Source: a virus
Direction: 5' to 3' (one strand)
DNA length: 38,523 bases
Virus record (IMG/VR): IMGVR_UViG_3300047552_000081
Coordinates: 1 to 38,523 of that record
How positions within the stretch are numbered: position 1 is the first letter of the stretch; each line of letters opens with the position of its first letter. The position numbers and the translations under genes are program-made. Of the stretch, positions 15,581 through 23,360 are shown in pieces. Below the pieces are notes generated by a model, which was not told where the DNA came from, made no database searches, and saw nothing but the letters and a program-made list of their open reading frames with translations.

Positions 15581-16789
15581 TTAGCCCCACAGACGGCAAG
15601 CCATCTGAGGACGAATTGCCGAGTAGCCGTAAAGCACATCGATACGGCAGGGCATACGATCATTGTTGATGTCGTACTGACGAACAATGCGCAGGCTGAT
15701 ACCGTTGTGGACGGCGCGGCTGGCCATGTCAACGCCTTGGGGCAGCAACAGGTCGGCGGTGGCGAAGGTGATCGCATCCTTGTGGTACACCAAGTTCTGA
15801 GCGTACTGAGTGGAGGCGGTACCCAGGAACACGATGGCCTTGCTGGTAGCGGGCAGGCTGTCAACGGTTGCCAGAGCGTGGGCCGACGAGTAGATCGGTG
15901 CCACGGTGATGCTGCCAGCGCCCGAGCCGTTCAGTGTCACATCGGACAGTGCTACAAATTGGAACAGCGAACCAGTGGATTCACGGGTCTGCGGGTTCAC
16001 AGAGTAGCAGTCGGCCACGGTGAACACGTCACCAGTGCGAACGGTAGCGGAAGCACCAGCGCCGGTGATGGCAATGGTCGTAGCGCCTTCGGTGGACACA
16101 GCAGCGGAGGTCGTGCCGCCGGTAGCTGTACGCGAGCCAGTGGTGAACTGCTTGATCGACTGAGACATATTGATCTCATCGAAGCCCAACACGCCAGTGC
16201 CCATCATGCCGTTCTTGAACTGGCGGGAGATGGTGTCGGTGGGGTTGAACAGACCCTTCATGCCTTCGACCAAGGAGGCGTTGGCAGCCGGGTTCACAGT
16301 GGCGTAACGCGGAGACATCACGGCAGCGTTTTCGTTCAGCTTTTGCTGGGCTTGCAGCAGAACAAACGAAGTGGCGGGCGTGGTGCCAGGCGTACCGACG
16401 GAGTTGCCGATTGCCTTGTAAGCATTGGCCACGTCTGCGTCGATGCTGGAGGCCAACTGGCTGATACGCGGCTTGAGCACACGGTCAGCGAAGTCGTCCA
16501 ACTGCATAGTCAGTTCGGCGGAGGTGAAGTTCACGCCGATGTGCTTTTGCGATGCCACGGGCAGGGTTGTGTACTGTTCGTTGTCGTCCTGAACTTGCAG
16601 GGCGGCACCGTCAGTCACCAGAGCGCGGTCGGGCAGGCGGATACGCAGAGTGGAACCGATCTTGGCACCTTCAACAGCGAAGCTGTCGTCGTACTGACGG
16701 TTGACGTTGCGGGTCAGAACAAGGTTGTTCTCGAGGATCTCGAGAGCCTTGCGGGTGATCATATCGATCGTGAGAATGCTATTAGACAT
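15581..16789 (-). CDS. Major capsid protein, P22 coat family
   Basis: The 402-residue protein opens NSILTIDMITRKALEILENNLVLTRNVNRQYDDSFA, followed by GSTLRIRLPDRALV and LTMQLDDFADRVLKPRISQLASSIDAD. This is the N-arm and HK97-fold pattern of P22-type coat proteins, and the length is close to the roughly 430 residues of P22 coat. It forms the icosahedral shell on the scaffold made by the upstream gene. A strong AAAGGA site and a hairpin terminator just after it suggest high expression. Confidence 0.9.
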   Translation of the reverse strand: MSNSILTIDMITRKALEILENNLVLTRNVNRQYDDSFAVEGAKIGSTLRIRLPDRALVTDGAALQVQDDNEQYTTLPVASQKHIGVNFTSAELTMQLDDFADRVLKPRISQLASSIDADVANAYKAIGNSVGTPGTTPATSFVLLQAQQKLNENAAVMSPRYATVNPAANASLVEGMKGLFNPTDTISRQFKNGMMGTGVLGFDEINMSQSIKQFTTGSRTATGGTTSAAVSTEGATTIAITGAGASATVRTGDVFTVADCYSVNPQTRESTGSLFQFVALSDVTLNGSGAGSITVAPIYSSAHALATVDSLPATSKAIVFLGTASTQYAQNLVYHKDAITFATADLLLPQGVDMASRAVHNGISLRIVRQYDINNDRMPCRIDVLYGYSAIRPQMACRLWG

Positions 16790-16807
16790 GATGTCCTTTC
16801 AAAAAAT

Positions 16808-17584
16808 TTAGCGGCGCTGCGCTTCGTACTTACGCATCTGGCGTTGACGCTCGGCTTCGATCCACTCTGACGTACTCATTGACTTGACGGACCGTGGGTC
16901 TGTCGTGTCATACGTCGGGTTTCCCGAAGCTCGCGCGGTCACCGGAGTAATGGGTGCTGGCGCAGAAGTTGTCTTTTTGACTGGAGGTGCTTCGGCCAAC
17001 TTGGCCTCCAACCGTCCAATCTCCTTTGCCTGCATAAAGGGCGACAGGCGGGAAATTCGATCTGCTTCCTTGGGGTTCGCTCCGAGGTAGTAGGCTACAT
17101 CGGGGCCAACGTCCGAGGCTTGGATAGTCTCGGCCATCACGTCAGTGATTCGGACATTCGGGTTATAGGCGACTTGCTCGAAGTCGTCGTACTTGGCCCG
17201 TGCTTCCTCCTCACGTTCGTGGTAGCTTTCAAGAACCGTGGCTTTCTGCTTGGCGGCGTCCCGTTTGGCAATCAACTCTTCGGCCTTCTTGAGCGCCAGT
17301 GCTTCCGCATAGGCTTCAGGAGACTCAAATTGATCAACCGGCGGCACATCCGCTGGCGCTCTCAGGACTTGCTGTTCGGCTTGTCGCTGGGCCTGTTCTC
17401 GTTCCCACTTACGTTGCTCTCTTGCGAGGCGCTTGCCAATAGCTGCATCAAGTTCTTCTTGTGTGAAGGTCTTGGTCGCTTCTTTCGGCGTTTCCGGCGT
17501 CGTAACTTCAGTTTCAGGTGCAGCCGTTGCTACCTGTTCTGGCGCGGGTGCTTCCGCTAAGTCTTGTTGGACTTCATCTGTCAT
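16808..17584 (-). CDS. Scaffolding protein
   Basis: The 258-residue protein is acidic and Glu/Ala/Thr-rich for about 45 residues. It then has a strongly charged coiled coil (ELDAAIGKRLAREQRKWEREQAQRQAEQ at about 46-75) and a long helical body, ending in a basic tail (ERQRQMRKYEAQRR) suited to binding coat. Its place just before the coat gene is that of phage scaffolds, which guide shell closure and then leave. Confidence 0.8.
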   Translation of the reverse strand: MTDEVQQDLAEAPAPEQVATAAPETEVTTPETPKEATKTFTQEELDAAIGKRLAREQRKWEREQAQRQAEQQVLRAPADVPPVDQFESPEAYAEALALKKAEELIAKRDAAKQKATVLESYHEREEEARAKYDDFEQVAYNPNVRITDVMAETIQASDVGPDVAYYLGANPKEADRISRLSPFMQAKEIGRLEAKLAEAPPVKKTTSAPAPITPVTARASGNPTYDTTDPRSVKSMSTSEWIEAERQRQMRKYEAQRR

Positions 17585-17637
17585 GGTGAACCTTACAGTT
17601 CCCTGGTCAATCGGGCCAGTACGGGGGTATTCTCACA

Positions 17638-18135
17638 TTATGCAGTGAGAGATGCAACTTTCTCTTGGAACGCCTTGATTCGGGCGTCCAGAGCGGCGCG
17701 GTCTGCTTCCAGAGCGGCGCGCAATTTGTCGTTCTCGGCAGCAGCTTGGGCCAAATTGGCCTCGGCAGCGGCCACACGGTCTTCACGGATCTGGACGTTG
17801 CTGTCGCGCAGGGTCAACTCGTCGCTAATCATCTTTTCGCGCGAGTCGATGGCCTTTTCACGCTCATCCAGTGCGGCCTTTTTGGCGCTTGCTGTGGCGT
17901 TCTTGGCCTTGGCATCAGCCAGCATCTCGCCGATGATAGCCTTGGTATCGGCAAGCTCCTTGGCGGCGGCTTCGCGGTCAGCGATGGCCAACTGGGCCGC
18001 GCTTACGGCACCCTGACGCAGGGCCAACTCGTCACGCACCTCAATCATCAGTTTCAGGTCGCCGGGGAACTGGTTGACGATGTACTCTAGGAACTTTGCC
18101 GAGTCGATGGCACCACTGGAATCATGGACGTTCAT
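17638..18135 (-). CDS. Coiled-coil protein before scaffold
   Basis: The 165-residue protein is almost entirely Ala/Glu/Lys-rich helix from about residue 25 on (LALRQGAVSAAQLAIADREAAAKELADT, REKAIDSREKMISDE) with clear heptad spacing. There are no cysteines and no membrane segment. It lies between small structural genes and the scaffold, so an assembly or scaffold-assisting role is plausible. No named family is recognised. AGGGG precedes the ATG. Confidence 0.65.
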   Translation of the reverse strand: MNVHDSSGAIDSAKFLEYIVNQFPGDLKLMIEVRDELALRQGAVSAAQLAIADREAAAKELADTKAIIGEMLADAKAKNATASAKKAALDEREKAIDSREKMISDELTLRDSNVQIREDRVAAAEANLAQAAAENDKLRAALEADRAALDARIKAFQEKVASLTA

Positions 18136-18144
18136 GGCGGCCCC

Positions 18145-18450
18145 TTAAGCGTAGTAGGTGACGTTGATCTTGGCGCTGGCCGTCTGCTCGATGAAGCGGA
18201 TCTTGCTCAGATCGCCGTCATATTGCAGGGTGGCACCAGCGGCCAGTGGCATACCAACGGAGGCCGTGGGGGCCACATCGTCGTCGCGCCAGCGCACGGC
18301 CTGTGTCTCGGCGGTGATGATGGCAATCGATGGCTTGCAGGCAAGACCGTTCAAATCGGTTTGGGGGACCGTCAGAGCAGTAGATGCACTCAGCGTGGTG
18401 ATCTGCTGGTAGCCCAGACGAGTTGTGACGGCTTTGAGAGTGAGTGCCAT
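18145..18450 (-). CDS. Small beta-rich virion protein
   Basis: This 101-residue protein alternates short strands with polar turns (QQITTLSAST... KPSIAIITAETQAVRWRDD... AGATLQYDGDLSKIRFIEQ... AKINVTYY). Similar small beta proteins are common in podophage head modules. The start overlaps the previous stop as TAATG, with GGAAG upstream. Its position in the virion is unknown. Confidence 0.6.
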   Translation of the reverse strand: MALTLKAVTTRLGYQQITTLSASTALTVPQTDLNGLACKPSIAIITAETQAVRWRDDDVAPTASVGMPLAAGATLQYDGDLSKIRFIEQTASAKINVTYYA

Positions 18451-19007
18451 TAGTGTTCTTCCGTAAATGACCGTAGTCGGATTATTGCTGTGCCGGAACC
18501 TACGGTCAAGGTGCCGACGTAAATGCCACCTGGCCCGTAGTGTACACCTTCGCGTACGTCTGCGGGGTCAGGATAGAGTGTGCCTCGGGCCGCCGCGCCC
18601 ACGATGATGGCCCCGTCGCCAGCGAGTACGCCAGTGGCTGCGTGGGTGACGGCTGCGTGGGAGCGGGCGGCGGAGCCGGTGAGCGTGGCACCAGCGCCAG
18701 CCAGAATGCCATCGGTTGCGTGAGCGCGGAATCGGGTGGCTGCGCCAGCGATGGACGCGCCACCGGCGGCCAGTGCGCCGTCTGCAGAGTGGGTGCGGAA
18801 TCGGAGCGCCGTGCCCGCCAGGGTTGCGCCAGCACCAGCCAAGGTGCCGGTGGCGGCGTGGGTTACGGCAGTGGTGGAGCGGGCTGCAGTGCCCGAGAGG
18901 GTTGCCCCGCCGCCGACCAGTGCACCCGTGGCGGCGTGACTGAGTACCGCGCTGTCAATCTGAAACGCATTTTGCTGGAAAGCTGAACTTTGAAAAGCCG
19001 TAGTCAT
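18450..19007 (-). CDS. Repeat protein with HAATGxLxGxGAxLxGxAAR units
   Basis: The 185-residue protein starts MTTAFQSSAFQQNAFQIDSA, an AFQ-repeat opening seen in phage structural proteins. It then carries about six units of roughly 21 residues with the pattern HA(A/T)(T/D)G-L-G-GA-L-G-AAR (residues about 24-150). The unit length and Gly/Ala spacing suggest a beta-solenoid or fibrous rod. The C-terminus (PADVREGVHYGPGGIYVGTLTVGSG) is a separate domain. It starts one base after the stop of an HNH gene and lacks a clear ribosome site, so coupled translation is likely. Confidence 0.7.
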   Translation of the reverse strand: MTTAFQSSAFQQNAFQIDSAVLSHAATGALVGGGATLSGTAARSTTAVTHAATGTLAGAGATLAGTALRFRTHSADGALAAGGASIAGAATRFRAHATDGILAGAGATLTGSAARSHAAVTHAATGVLAGDGAIIVGAAARGTLYPDPADVREGVHYGPGGIYVGTLTVGSGTAIIRLRSFTEEH

Positions 19008-19008
19008 G

Positions 19009-19566
19009 CTACTCAGCCCGTAATTTCTCTAGCACTTCTTCCCAATTTGACGGCAATCTTGATCTGCCGCGCACATACTCGTAACGAATGTTGCAGTTGA
19101 AACACAGAACCTCTAAATCGTCTACCGAGCGCTCGCCCGAGAGTATGCGCCTGCGCAAAAACCCAAGTATTGAGTTTTCCTGCCTTCCGTTGCCATCGAT
19201 GTGGTTTATCGTCAAGACACGAATATCGGTCTCTTTGCACACACCGCATTCCACGGCGCCGGTTTTGGACACAATCTTCAAAGCGCGGTATTTTTGAACC
19301 AAGTTCCTCTCGGACTTGACCTCAAGGTGGTACTTGCGGTTGTATTCCGGCTTGTCGGAAGAATCGACGCCGAGATCAAGTTTCACTCTTTCTGGAATGC
19401 CTTTTAACCGGGCCAATTCCCTTCGCCGTGCGTTTATTTCTTCTTTTCGTTCCGCAAGCTGCTTCCGCGCGTAAGCAACTCTTTTTTCACGGTTTTTTTG
19501 GTAATAGTCCCGTTGATACTGTTTAGCCTTCTCAACGTAAGACAGATTCACGGGCGCGGTGGTCAT
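19009..19566 (-). CDS. HNH endonuclease with long basic helical N-terminus
   Basis: The 185-residue protein has about 100 residues of Lys/Arg/Glu-rich helix (EKAKQYQRDYYQKNREKRVAYARKQLAERKEE). The HNH core follows: CGVCKETD, LTINHIDGNG and LEVLCFNCNIRYEY, with paired cysteines and the His-Ile-Asp-Gly-Asn element. The helical front may bind the target site. It starts one base after the methyltransferase stop and ends one base before the next gene. Its first four residues (MTTA) match that gene's start, echoing the captured-start arrangement at 8498-8971. Confidence 0.85.
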   Translation of the reverse strand: MTTAPVNLSYVEKAKQYQRDYYQKNREKRVAYARKQLAERKEEINARRRELARLKGIPERVKLDLGVDSSDKPEYNRKYHLEVKSERNLVQKYRALKIVSKTGAVECGVCKETDIRVLTINHIDGNGRQENSILGFLRRRILSGERSVDDLEVLCFNCNIRYEYVRGRSRLPSNWEEVLEKLRAE

Positions 19567-19567
19567 G

Positions 19568-20119
19568 TCAGAGTTTTGTCAGGGTGGCATGGGTGTCTTG
19601 GCAGGCTTCTTTGTAATTTGCCAAGGCGAATTGTATGTACTCTTGATTGCGCGCACCCAACTCGGGGGTGAACGAGTAACCCCATGTGGCTTGGAAGTCG
19701 CACTTGTAGCCGTCTTTGTTCCACTTGATGTCCGTGTGCGGGGCTTGGGTGGCTCGCCACTCCTTGGACAGGTAGTAGAAACTCATCTCGGACACGGGCG
19801 GCCACTGGTGCGTCGGATCACCATAGGCGCGGTTGCTGGCCCAGTGCGGCACGATGATGGTGGCTTTGGCGCCCTTTTTTAGAACACGGTGCAGTTCGTT
19901 ATAAAAGTGCACCCGTTCCTGTGCGGTGAGATGCTCCAAGAAATGAGAAGAATACGCTTCCTCAATAGAGGAATCCGCAAACGGCCACTTCGCGGTGCCG
20001 ATCTTAAGGACCGTATCCACACCGTCCATTTTGTATTGATCAACGCCATGAAAGCCCTCTTTCTTCTTGCTGCCGCAACCGATGTCGAGCTTCGTGGGTG
20101 CTTGTTTCTTTGTTGCCAT
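19568..20119 (-). CDS. SAM-dependent methyltransferase
   Basis: The 183-residue protein has motif I (KLDIGCGSKKKEGFHGVD, residues about 11-28), an acidic motif II region (WPFADSSIEEAYSSHFLEHL) and motif III-like RVLKKGAKATIIVPHW, the order of Methyltransf_11-type enzymes. The start at ATG 20119 follows AGGAAA; a longer frame overlaps the upstream glycosyltransferase. It is paired with that glycosyltransferase among virion genes, so the substrate may be a sugar or a surface structure rather than DNA. This is inference. Confidence 0.8.
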   Translation of the reverse strand: MATKKQAPTKLDIGCGSKKKEGFHGVDQYKMDGVDTVLKIGTAKWPFADSSIEEAYSSHFLEHLTAQERVHFYNELHRVLKKGAKATIIVPHWASNRAYGDPTHQWPPVSEMSFYYLSKEWRATQAPHTDIKWNKDGYKCDFQATWGYSFTPELGARNQEYIQFALANYKEACQDTHATLTKL

Positions 20120-20127
20120 TGTGTTTC

Positions 20128-20865
20128 CTACCAAGTGAAGTCTGCTGGGCCGAATTTGCCCTCGTAGTCGTAGTGGCCCACCTTGACGCTGCAATCCACA
20201 GCGCACCGATAGCCGTGCTTGCGGGCCTCAGACCAGAATGCAAGGTCTTGAGTGCCGACACCTTCGGTGGCGCTGGCCTTGGTGCGGAACCACGGCTTTG
20301 CGATGCGCTCGTCCTTGAACATATCCATGCGCCACACCGCCGCGCCCATACCGGTGCCGCAGCACTCCACCAGACCGCCGTTCGGGTCGGGCAGTTGCGG
20401 GCGGAAGTTGACCACGGGGTCTTTCGGATCGCCCCAGATCTGCGCCGCGCCGCCAGGCCCCTTGGTGTAGTAGAGGCCGGAAATGCAGGCCAGTTCTGGG
20501 TGCGCGTCGAGTTGGGACAGCAGCTTGACAATCGCGTCCGGTGGACAGATGTTGTCGTGCTCAAGGGTGAAGATGTACTTGAACTTCGCCAACTCGGGGT
20601 TTGCCAAGACGCTGGCAATGCACGAACTGAACGCCTCGCCAACCTCCATGCCGACGGCGAACAGCCGGACGAACTTGCCGTTCGGCGGGGTGAACATGGT
20701 CAGCCAGTTGGCGACCACCTTTGTCGGGATGGTGCCAAAGGCGGGCACGATCTGGATGCAGGACAGGTCCTTGTACCCGGCGTCCTTCTTCAGGCGTGTA
20801 ACCGTCTGCGTCAGGTCGGCGTTATGGACTCCGCCTGCGTAGCTGCTGATGATTTGTGGCTGCAA
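20128..20865 (-). CDS. GT2-like glycosyltransferase
   Basis: The protein has about 245 residues. FKYIFTLEHDNICPPDAIVKLLSQLD is the DxD-like metal and nucleotide-sugar site, GLYYTKGPGGAAQIW and CCGTGMGAAVWRMDMF follow in the order of GT-A enzymes, and VGTQDLAFWSEARKHGYRCAVDCSVKVGHYDY gives the ED-like base and the final His. I placed the start at TTG 20865, just after the upstream stop and GGGG. ATG 20916 is in frame but lies inside the upstream gene without a ribosome site. It may decorate virion or host glycans. Confidence 0.75.
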   Translation of the reverse strand: MQPQIISSYAGGVHNADLTQTVTRLKKDAGYKDLSCIQIVPAFGTIPTKVVANWLTMFTPPNGKFVRLFAVGMEVGEAFSSCIASVLANPELAKFKYIFTLEHDNICPPDAIVKLLSQLDAHPELACISGLYYTKGPGGAAQIWGDPKDPVVNFRPQLPDPNGGLVECCGTGMGAAVWRMDMFKDERIAKPWFRTKASATEGVGTQDLAFWSEARKHGYRCAVDCSVKVGHYDYEGKFGPADFTW

Positions 20866-20866
20866 A

Positions 20867-22480
20867 TTAAACCCCGTCGTCGAACTGAAGGTACATCCGC
20901 GCCTGCGACACTGCATTCGTCAGTTGCGACCAGTGGGCTGTGGCCGGCAGTACGCTAGAGGTGGCTGAAAACACGCCTTGGTTGAAGTCGCCCACATAGC
21001 TTGCATTCGACGCAAGCAACGTGCTGCCGAAAATCTTGCCCACGGTAATGTTGTTGATGACCGTGTTTTCCATGAAGCCAAGGCGCAGGGCAGCGGATGA
21101 GCCACTAGAGGAAACCCGCTGTGCGAACCAATACTCTTGCCCTGCCGACAGCGTGTTCGTGAATGGCATGTACAGGTGCTTCAAGCCCGTGTACAGCGAC
21201 ATTGGTGTCGTGGTCGTGGAAGAGGCGGAGTACGTTGCACCACCTTGCGCGACTTGGAATGTCACCGTGGAGCTGTTCATGCTCACGGCCATGAGAATCT
21301 GCGACGAACCCATCAGAGTCATCTGAGTGGAACTGGCACCGGCACCACGCGAGTACAGACCGTAGTCAATGGTGTATCCCGCTGTCCGTCCTGCTGTGGT
21401 CGATGCCGCACTGTTCGACATGCGGCGCTCGATGTAATAGAACGACACATTCTGGTCAGGCTGCAAACGCTGCATGTAGATGCTGTTCTGTCCCGGAGTA
21501 GATGTGGTTGTACCGGCAGGGTAGAAAGGCTCCCACTTGCCAACAGTAACGCCACCACCACCGCCACCAGCAACAGATGCTGTGATGGTCGAGCCGTTCA
21601 TGCCGAAGGTCACGCCGTTGGAGTTGCTAAACACCACGTCGCCGCTGGTAATCGTAGAGCCTGCTACAGCGATATTCGGCCCAGTCTGGTTGATTACACC
21701 GCCACCAGCTACCGACAAACTCAAGGCCATACCGTTGGTGTCCACACCGAGGGTAGCAGTTGCGTTTGTACCAGCGAATGTAGTACCTGTACCTGCACGT
21801 CCTGAAGTGACGTTGGTCGCTGCTGCCGTAGTAAGGAAAGCAGGCACACCGATAGTTGCACCAACCGAGTTTGCTGTACCCACAACGATGTTGCTGCCGC
21901 CTGTGGTGGTGGTAGCAAAGTTATGACTGTGGTTAGATGACGCTGCTGTGGTTATAGCATTGGTAGCACCAGCGGTAGTCAAGAATGCAGGTACACCAAT
22001 GCTCAGACCAGCTGAATTGTGCGTAGCAACTACAGCGGTGCCAGCAGTAGTAGTAGAAGTAAAGCCAGCACCAGCAATATTGCCGCTCGCTTGTGTTTGG
22101 ACGGTCTGTGCTGCATAGGTAGTGATGAATGCTGGAACGCCCATACTGAGGCCAGCGCTGTTGTGAGTGGCTACTACCGCAGTACCTGCAGTTGTTGTGC
22201 TGGTAAATCCAGCTCCAACAATGTTACCACTAGCTTGAGTCTGAACTGTTTGAGCAACTGTATTGGGGCCGATGATGGTCACGCCGTTAGACGTGGCGCT
22301 CAGGGTGATGTTGTTGCCGCCAGCCCAGATGATGTCAGAGCCGCTGATCTGCGAGGTGCCAGCGATGTTGCTGGCAATGTTCAGCACCATGTTGTGTGCT
22401 GAGTTCCAGTCCGAGGGGCGGACAACAGACGTTGCAGTCCCGTCCGCTACCGTCTGCGAGTAGGCGTGGAGGATGGACAT
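20867..22480 (-). CDS. Large repeat-rich virion protein, fibre/appendage-like
   Basis: The 537-residue protein opens with SILHAYSQTVADGTATSVVRPSDWNSAHN and continues with SGSDIIWAGGNNITLSAT, a common phage fibre opening. Residues about 75-170 are two tandem 48-residue units that differ at only a few positions, followed by weaker copies to about 280, then a Gly-rich hinge (VAGGGGGGV). The C-terminal 220 residues form a beta-rich domain (SFYYIERRMSNSAAS... KHLYMPFTNTLSAGQEYWFAQR). Repeats and layout suggest an extended adhesin or appendage. It does not resemble the tailspike at 9562-11388. Confidence 0.7.
   Translation of the reverse strand: MSILHAYSQTVADGTATSVVRPSDWNSAHNMVLNIASNIAGTSQISGSDIIWAGGNNITLSATSNGVTIIGPNTVAQTVQTQASGNIVGAGFTSTTTAGTAVVATHNSAGLSMGVPAFITTYAAQTVQTQASGNIAGAGFTSTTTAGTAVVATHNSAGLSIGVPAFLTTAGATNAITTAASSNHSHNFATTTTGGSNIVVGTANSVGATIGVPAFLTTAAATNVTSGRAGTGTTFAGTNATATLGVDTNGMALSLSVAGGGVINQTGPNIAVAGSTITSGDVVFSNSNGVTFGMNGSTITASVAGGGGGGVTVGKWEPFYPAGTTTSTPGQNSIYMQRLQPDQNVSFYYIERRMSNSAASTTAGRTAGYTIDYGLYSRGAGASSTQMTLMGSSQILMAVSMNSSTVTFQVAQGGATYSASSTTTTPMSLYTGLKHLYMPFTNTLSAGQEYWFAQRVSSSGSSAALRLGFMENTVINNITVGKIFGSTLLASNASYVGDFNQGVFSATSSVLPATAHWSQLTNAVSQARMYLQFDDGV
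21971..22114 (-). repeat. 48-codon tandem repeat, copy 2
   Basis: On the minus strand this is the second copy of the unit AAQTVQTQASGNI...GVPAF. It abuts copy 1 exactly. The two proteins are almost the same, but roughly 30 of about 42 compared codons differ synonymously, including Ser switches between TCN and AGY. Confidence 0.85.
22115..22258 (-). repeat. 48-codon tandem repeat, copy 1
   Basis: This is the first copy (in gene order) of the 48-codon unit, with only a few amino-acid changes from copy 2, for example Ala to Val, Ile to Met and Leu to Ile. The nucleotide match is poor because most third positions differ. Confidence 0.85.
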
Positions 22481-22481
22481 A

Positions 22482-22871
22482 TTAGGCGGGCAGGGCCGTG
22501 TAGGTCAGGCTGGAGCAAGAAACCGTGTCGCCGCTGGCCACGGTCAGGCCGTTGGACAGGTTGATGTCGCCGCTGGAGGCGGTCACGGCGCAGTGAATCA
22601 CCACAGTCCCTCCCGATGTCTCCAAGGTGGCGGTGGCAACGGGCGATGCGTTGCCGGTGGCGTTGGTGTCGCTGGTGATGGCGTTGGCGGTTGCCGTGCC
22701 GGAGGAGGATGCCCCGAAGGCTGTTGCTGACAGAGGTAGCGTGGCCACTGCGGTGCCTGGGGCCGAAACCGTGCCCGTGAGGCGAAATTTGAGGTTGCCG
22801 CTGGCTCCGATGAGCGCGGTGACCGCATCAGTCGCCGTGTCGCGGGCTGTCGTGCTGTGGGTTACGGCCAA
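22482..22871 (-). CDS. Small Thr/Ala-rich virion protein
   Basis: The 129-residue protein starts at TTG 22871, seven bases after AAGGAG, inside the end of the previous gene. No ATG fits as well. The sequence alternates strands with many Thr, Ala, Ser and Gly (MAVTHSTTARDTATDAVTAL... LKFRLTGTVSAPGTAVATL... TLETSGGTVVIHCAVTA), as in small phage head or fibre proteins. It is followed two bases later by the large repeat protein, with which it may act. Confidence 0.6.
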   Translation of the reverse strand: MAVTHSTTARDTATDAVTALIGASGNLKFRLTGTVSAPGTAVATLPLSATAFGASSSGTATANAITSDTNATGNASPVATATLETSGGTVVIHCAVTASSGDINLSNGLTVASGDTVSCSSLTYTALPA

Positions 22872-23001
22872 GATAGTTCTCCTTCAATTTGTCTGCGTCC
22901 AAGTGGCCGATCAGTTCGTACTGCTCGACTTTGCCGGTTTCCTTGCGCGTGATCTCCAGTGTAAACCGGAGTTCAGCCTTTTGGCCTTGGAGTTCAATCA
23001 T
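22828..23001 (-). CDS. Small hypothetical protein between portal module and virion proteins
   Basis: The 57-residue protein starts at an ATG overlapping the previous stop (ATGA) and overlaps the next gene by 44 bases. It reads MIELQGQKAELRFTLEITRK and then EQYELIGHLDADKLKENYLG, two strands and a helix. The pattern suits a small conserved phage protein with a family-like strand-helix core, but I do not recognise it. The next gene's AAGGAG lies within its KEN codons. Confidence 0.6.
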   Translation of the reverse strand: MIELQGQKAELRFTLEITRKETGKVEQYELIGHLDADKLKENYLGRNPQHDSPRHGD

Positions 23002-23360
23002 GCCAAGAAGCGCAATTTGTACAGGGTTGAGAGGTACAAGGCCACGATTTCGTCAATCAGATTGTGCAGTGCGGTGTCCTTGCGGTCAACCACATCGTAC
23101 CGCACATCCTCAATCTCTTTAAGCTGGTCGGCCAAGAATTCGATGATGTTGGTGGTCTTTTTGGCGCTCATCAGGGTGATCGGTCCCATCAGTCCGTGGC
23201 GGCCCTGGTAGGCTTCCGCGAAGCTGTCGGCCAGCCCCACAATCTCGTCGTAGAACGTGTTCAGCGCCGAGTGCTTGGCGTAGCTGCGGGTGTTCAGATG
23301 CACGGAATGGGTCACATCCCGCGCCAGGAACAGCATCCCGACAAAATCATTGGGCTTCAT
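22998..23360 (-). CDS. Helical conserved phage protein, DUF5856-like
   Basis: The 120-residue protein is all-helical: FVGMLFLARDVTHSVHLNTRSYAKHSALNTFYDEIVGLADSFAEAYQGRHG is the recognisable core, with His, Glu and Asp spaced as in ferritin-like or DUF5856-type phage proteins. A second half of charged helices follows. Whether the His and acidic residues bind metal is unknown. The gene overlaps the portal end by 14 bases and uses GGAGGA inside the portal gene as its ribosome site. Confidence 0.6.
   Translation of the reverse strand: MKPNDFVGMLFLARDVTHSVHLNTRSYAKHSALNTFYDEIVGLADSFAEAYQGRHGLMGPITLMSAKKTTNIIEFLADQLKEIEDVRYDVVDRKDTALHNLIDEIVALYLSTLYKLRFLA

Noticed and set aside
15056-16870. 604-codon open frame on the plus strand opposite coat and neighbours
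   Set aside because: It spans several well-supported minus-strand genes and two terminators; its composition is that of an antisense shadow.
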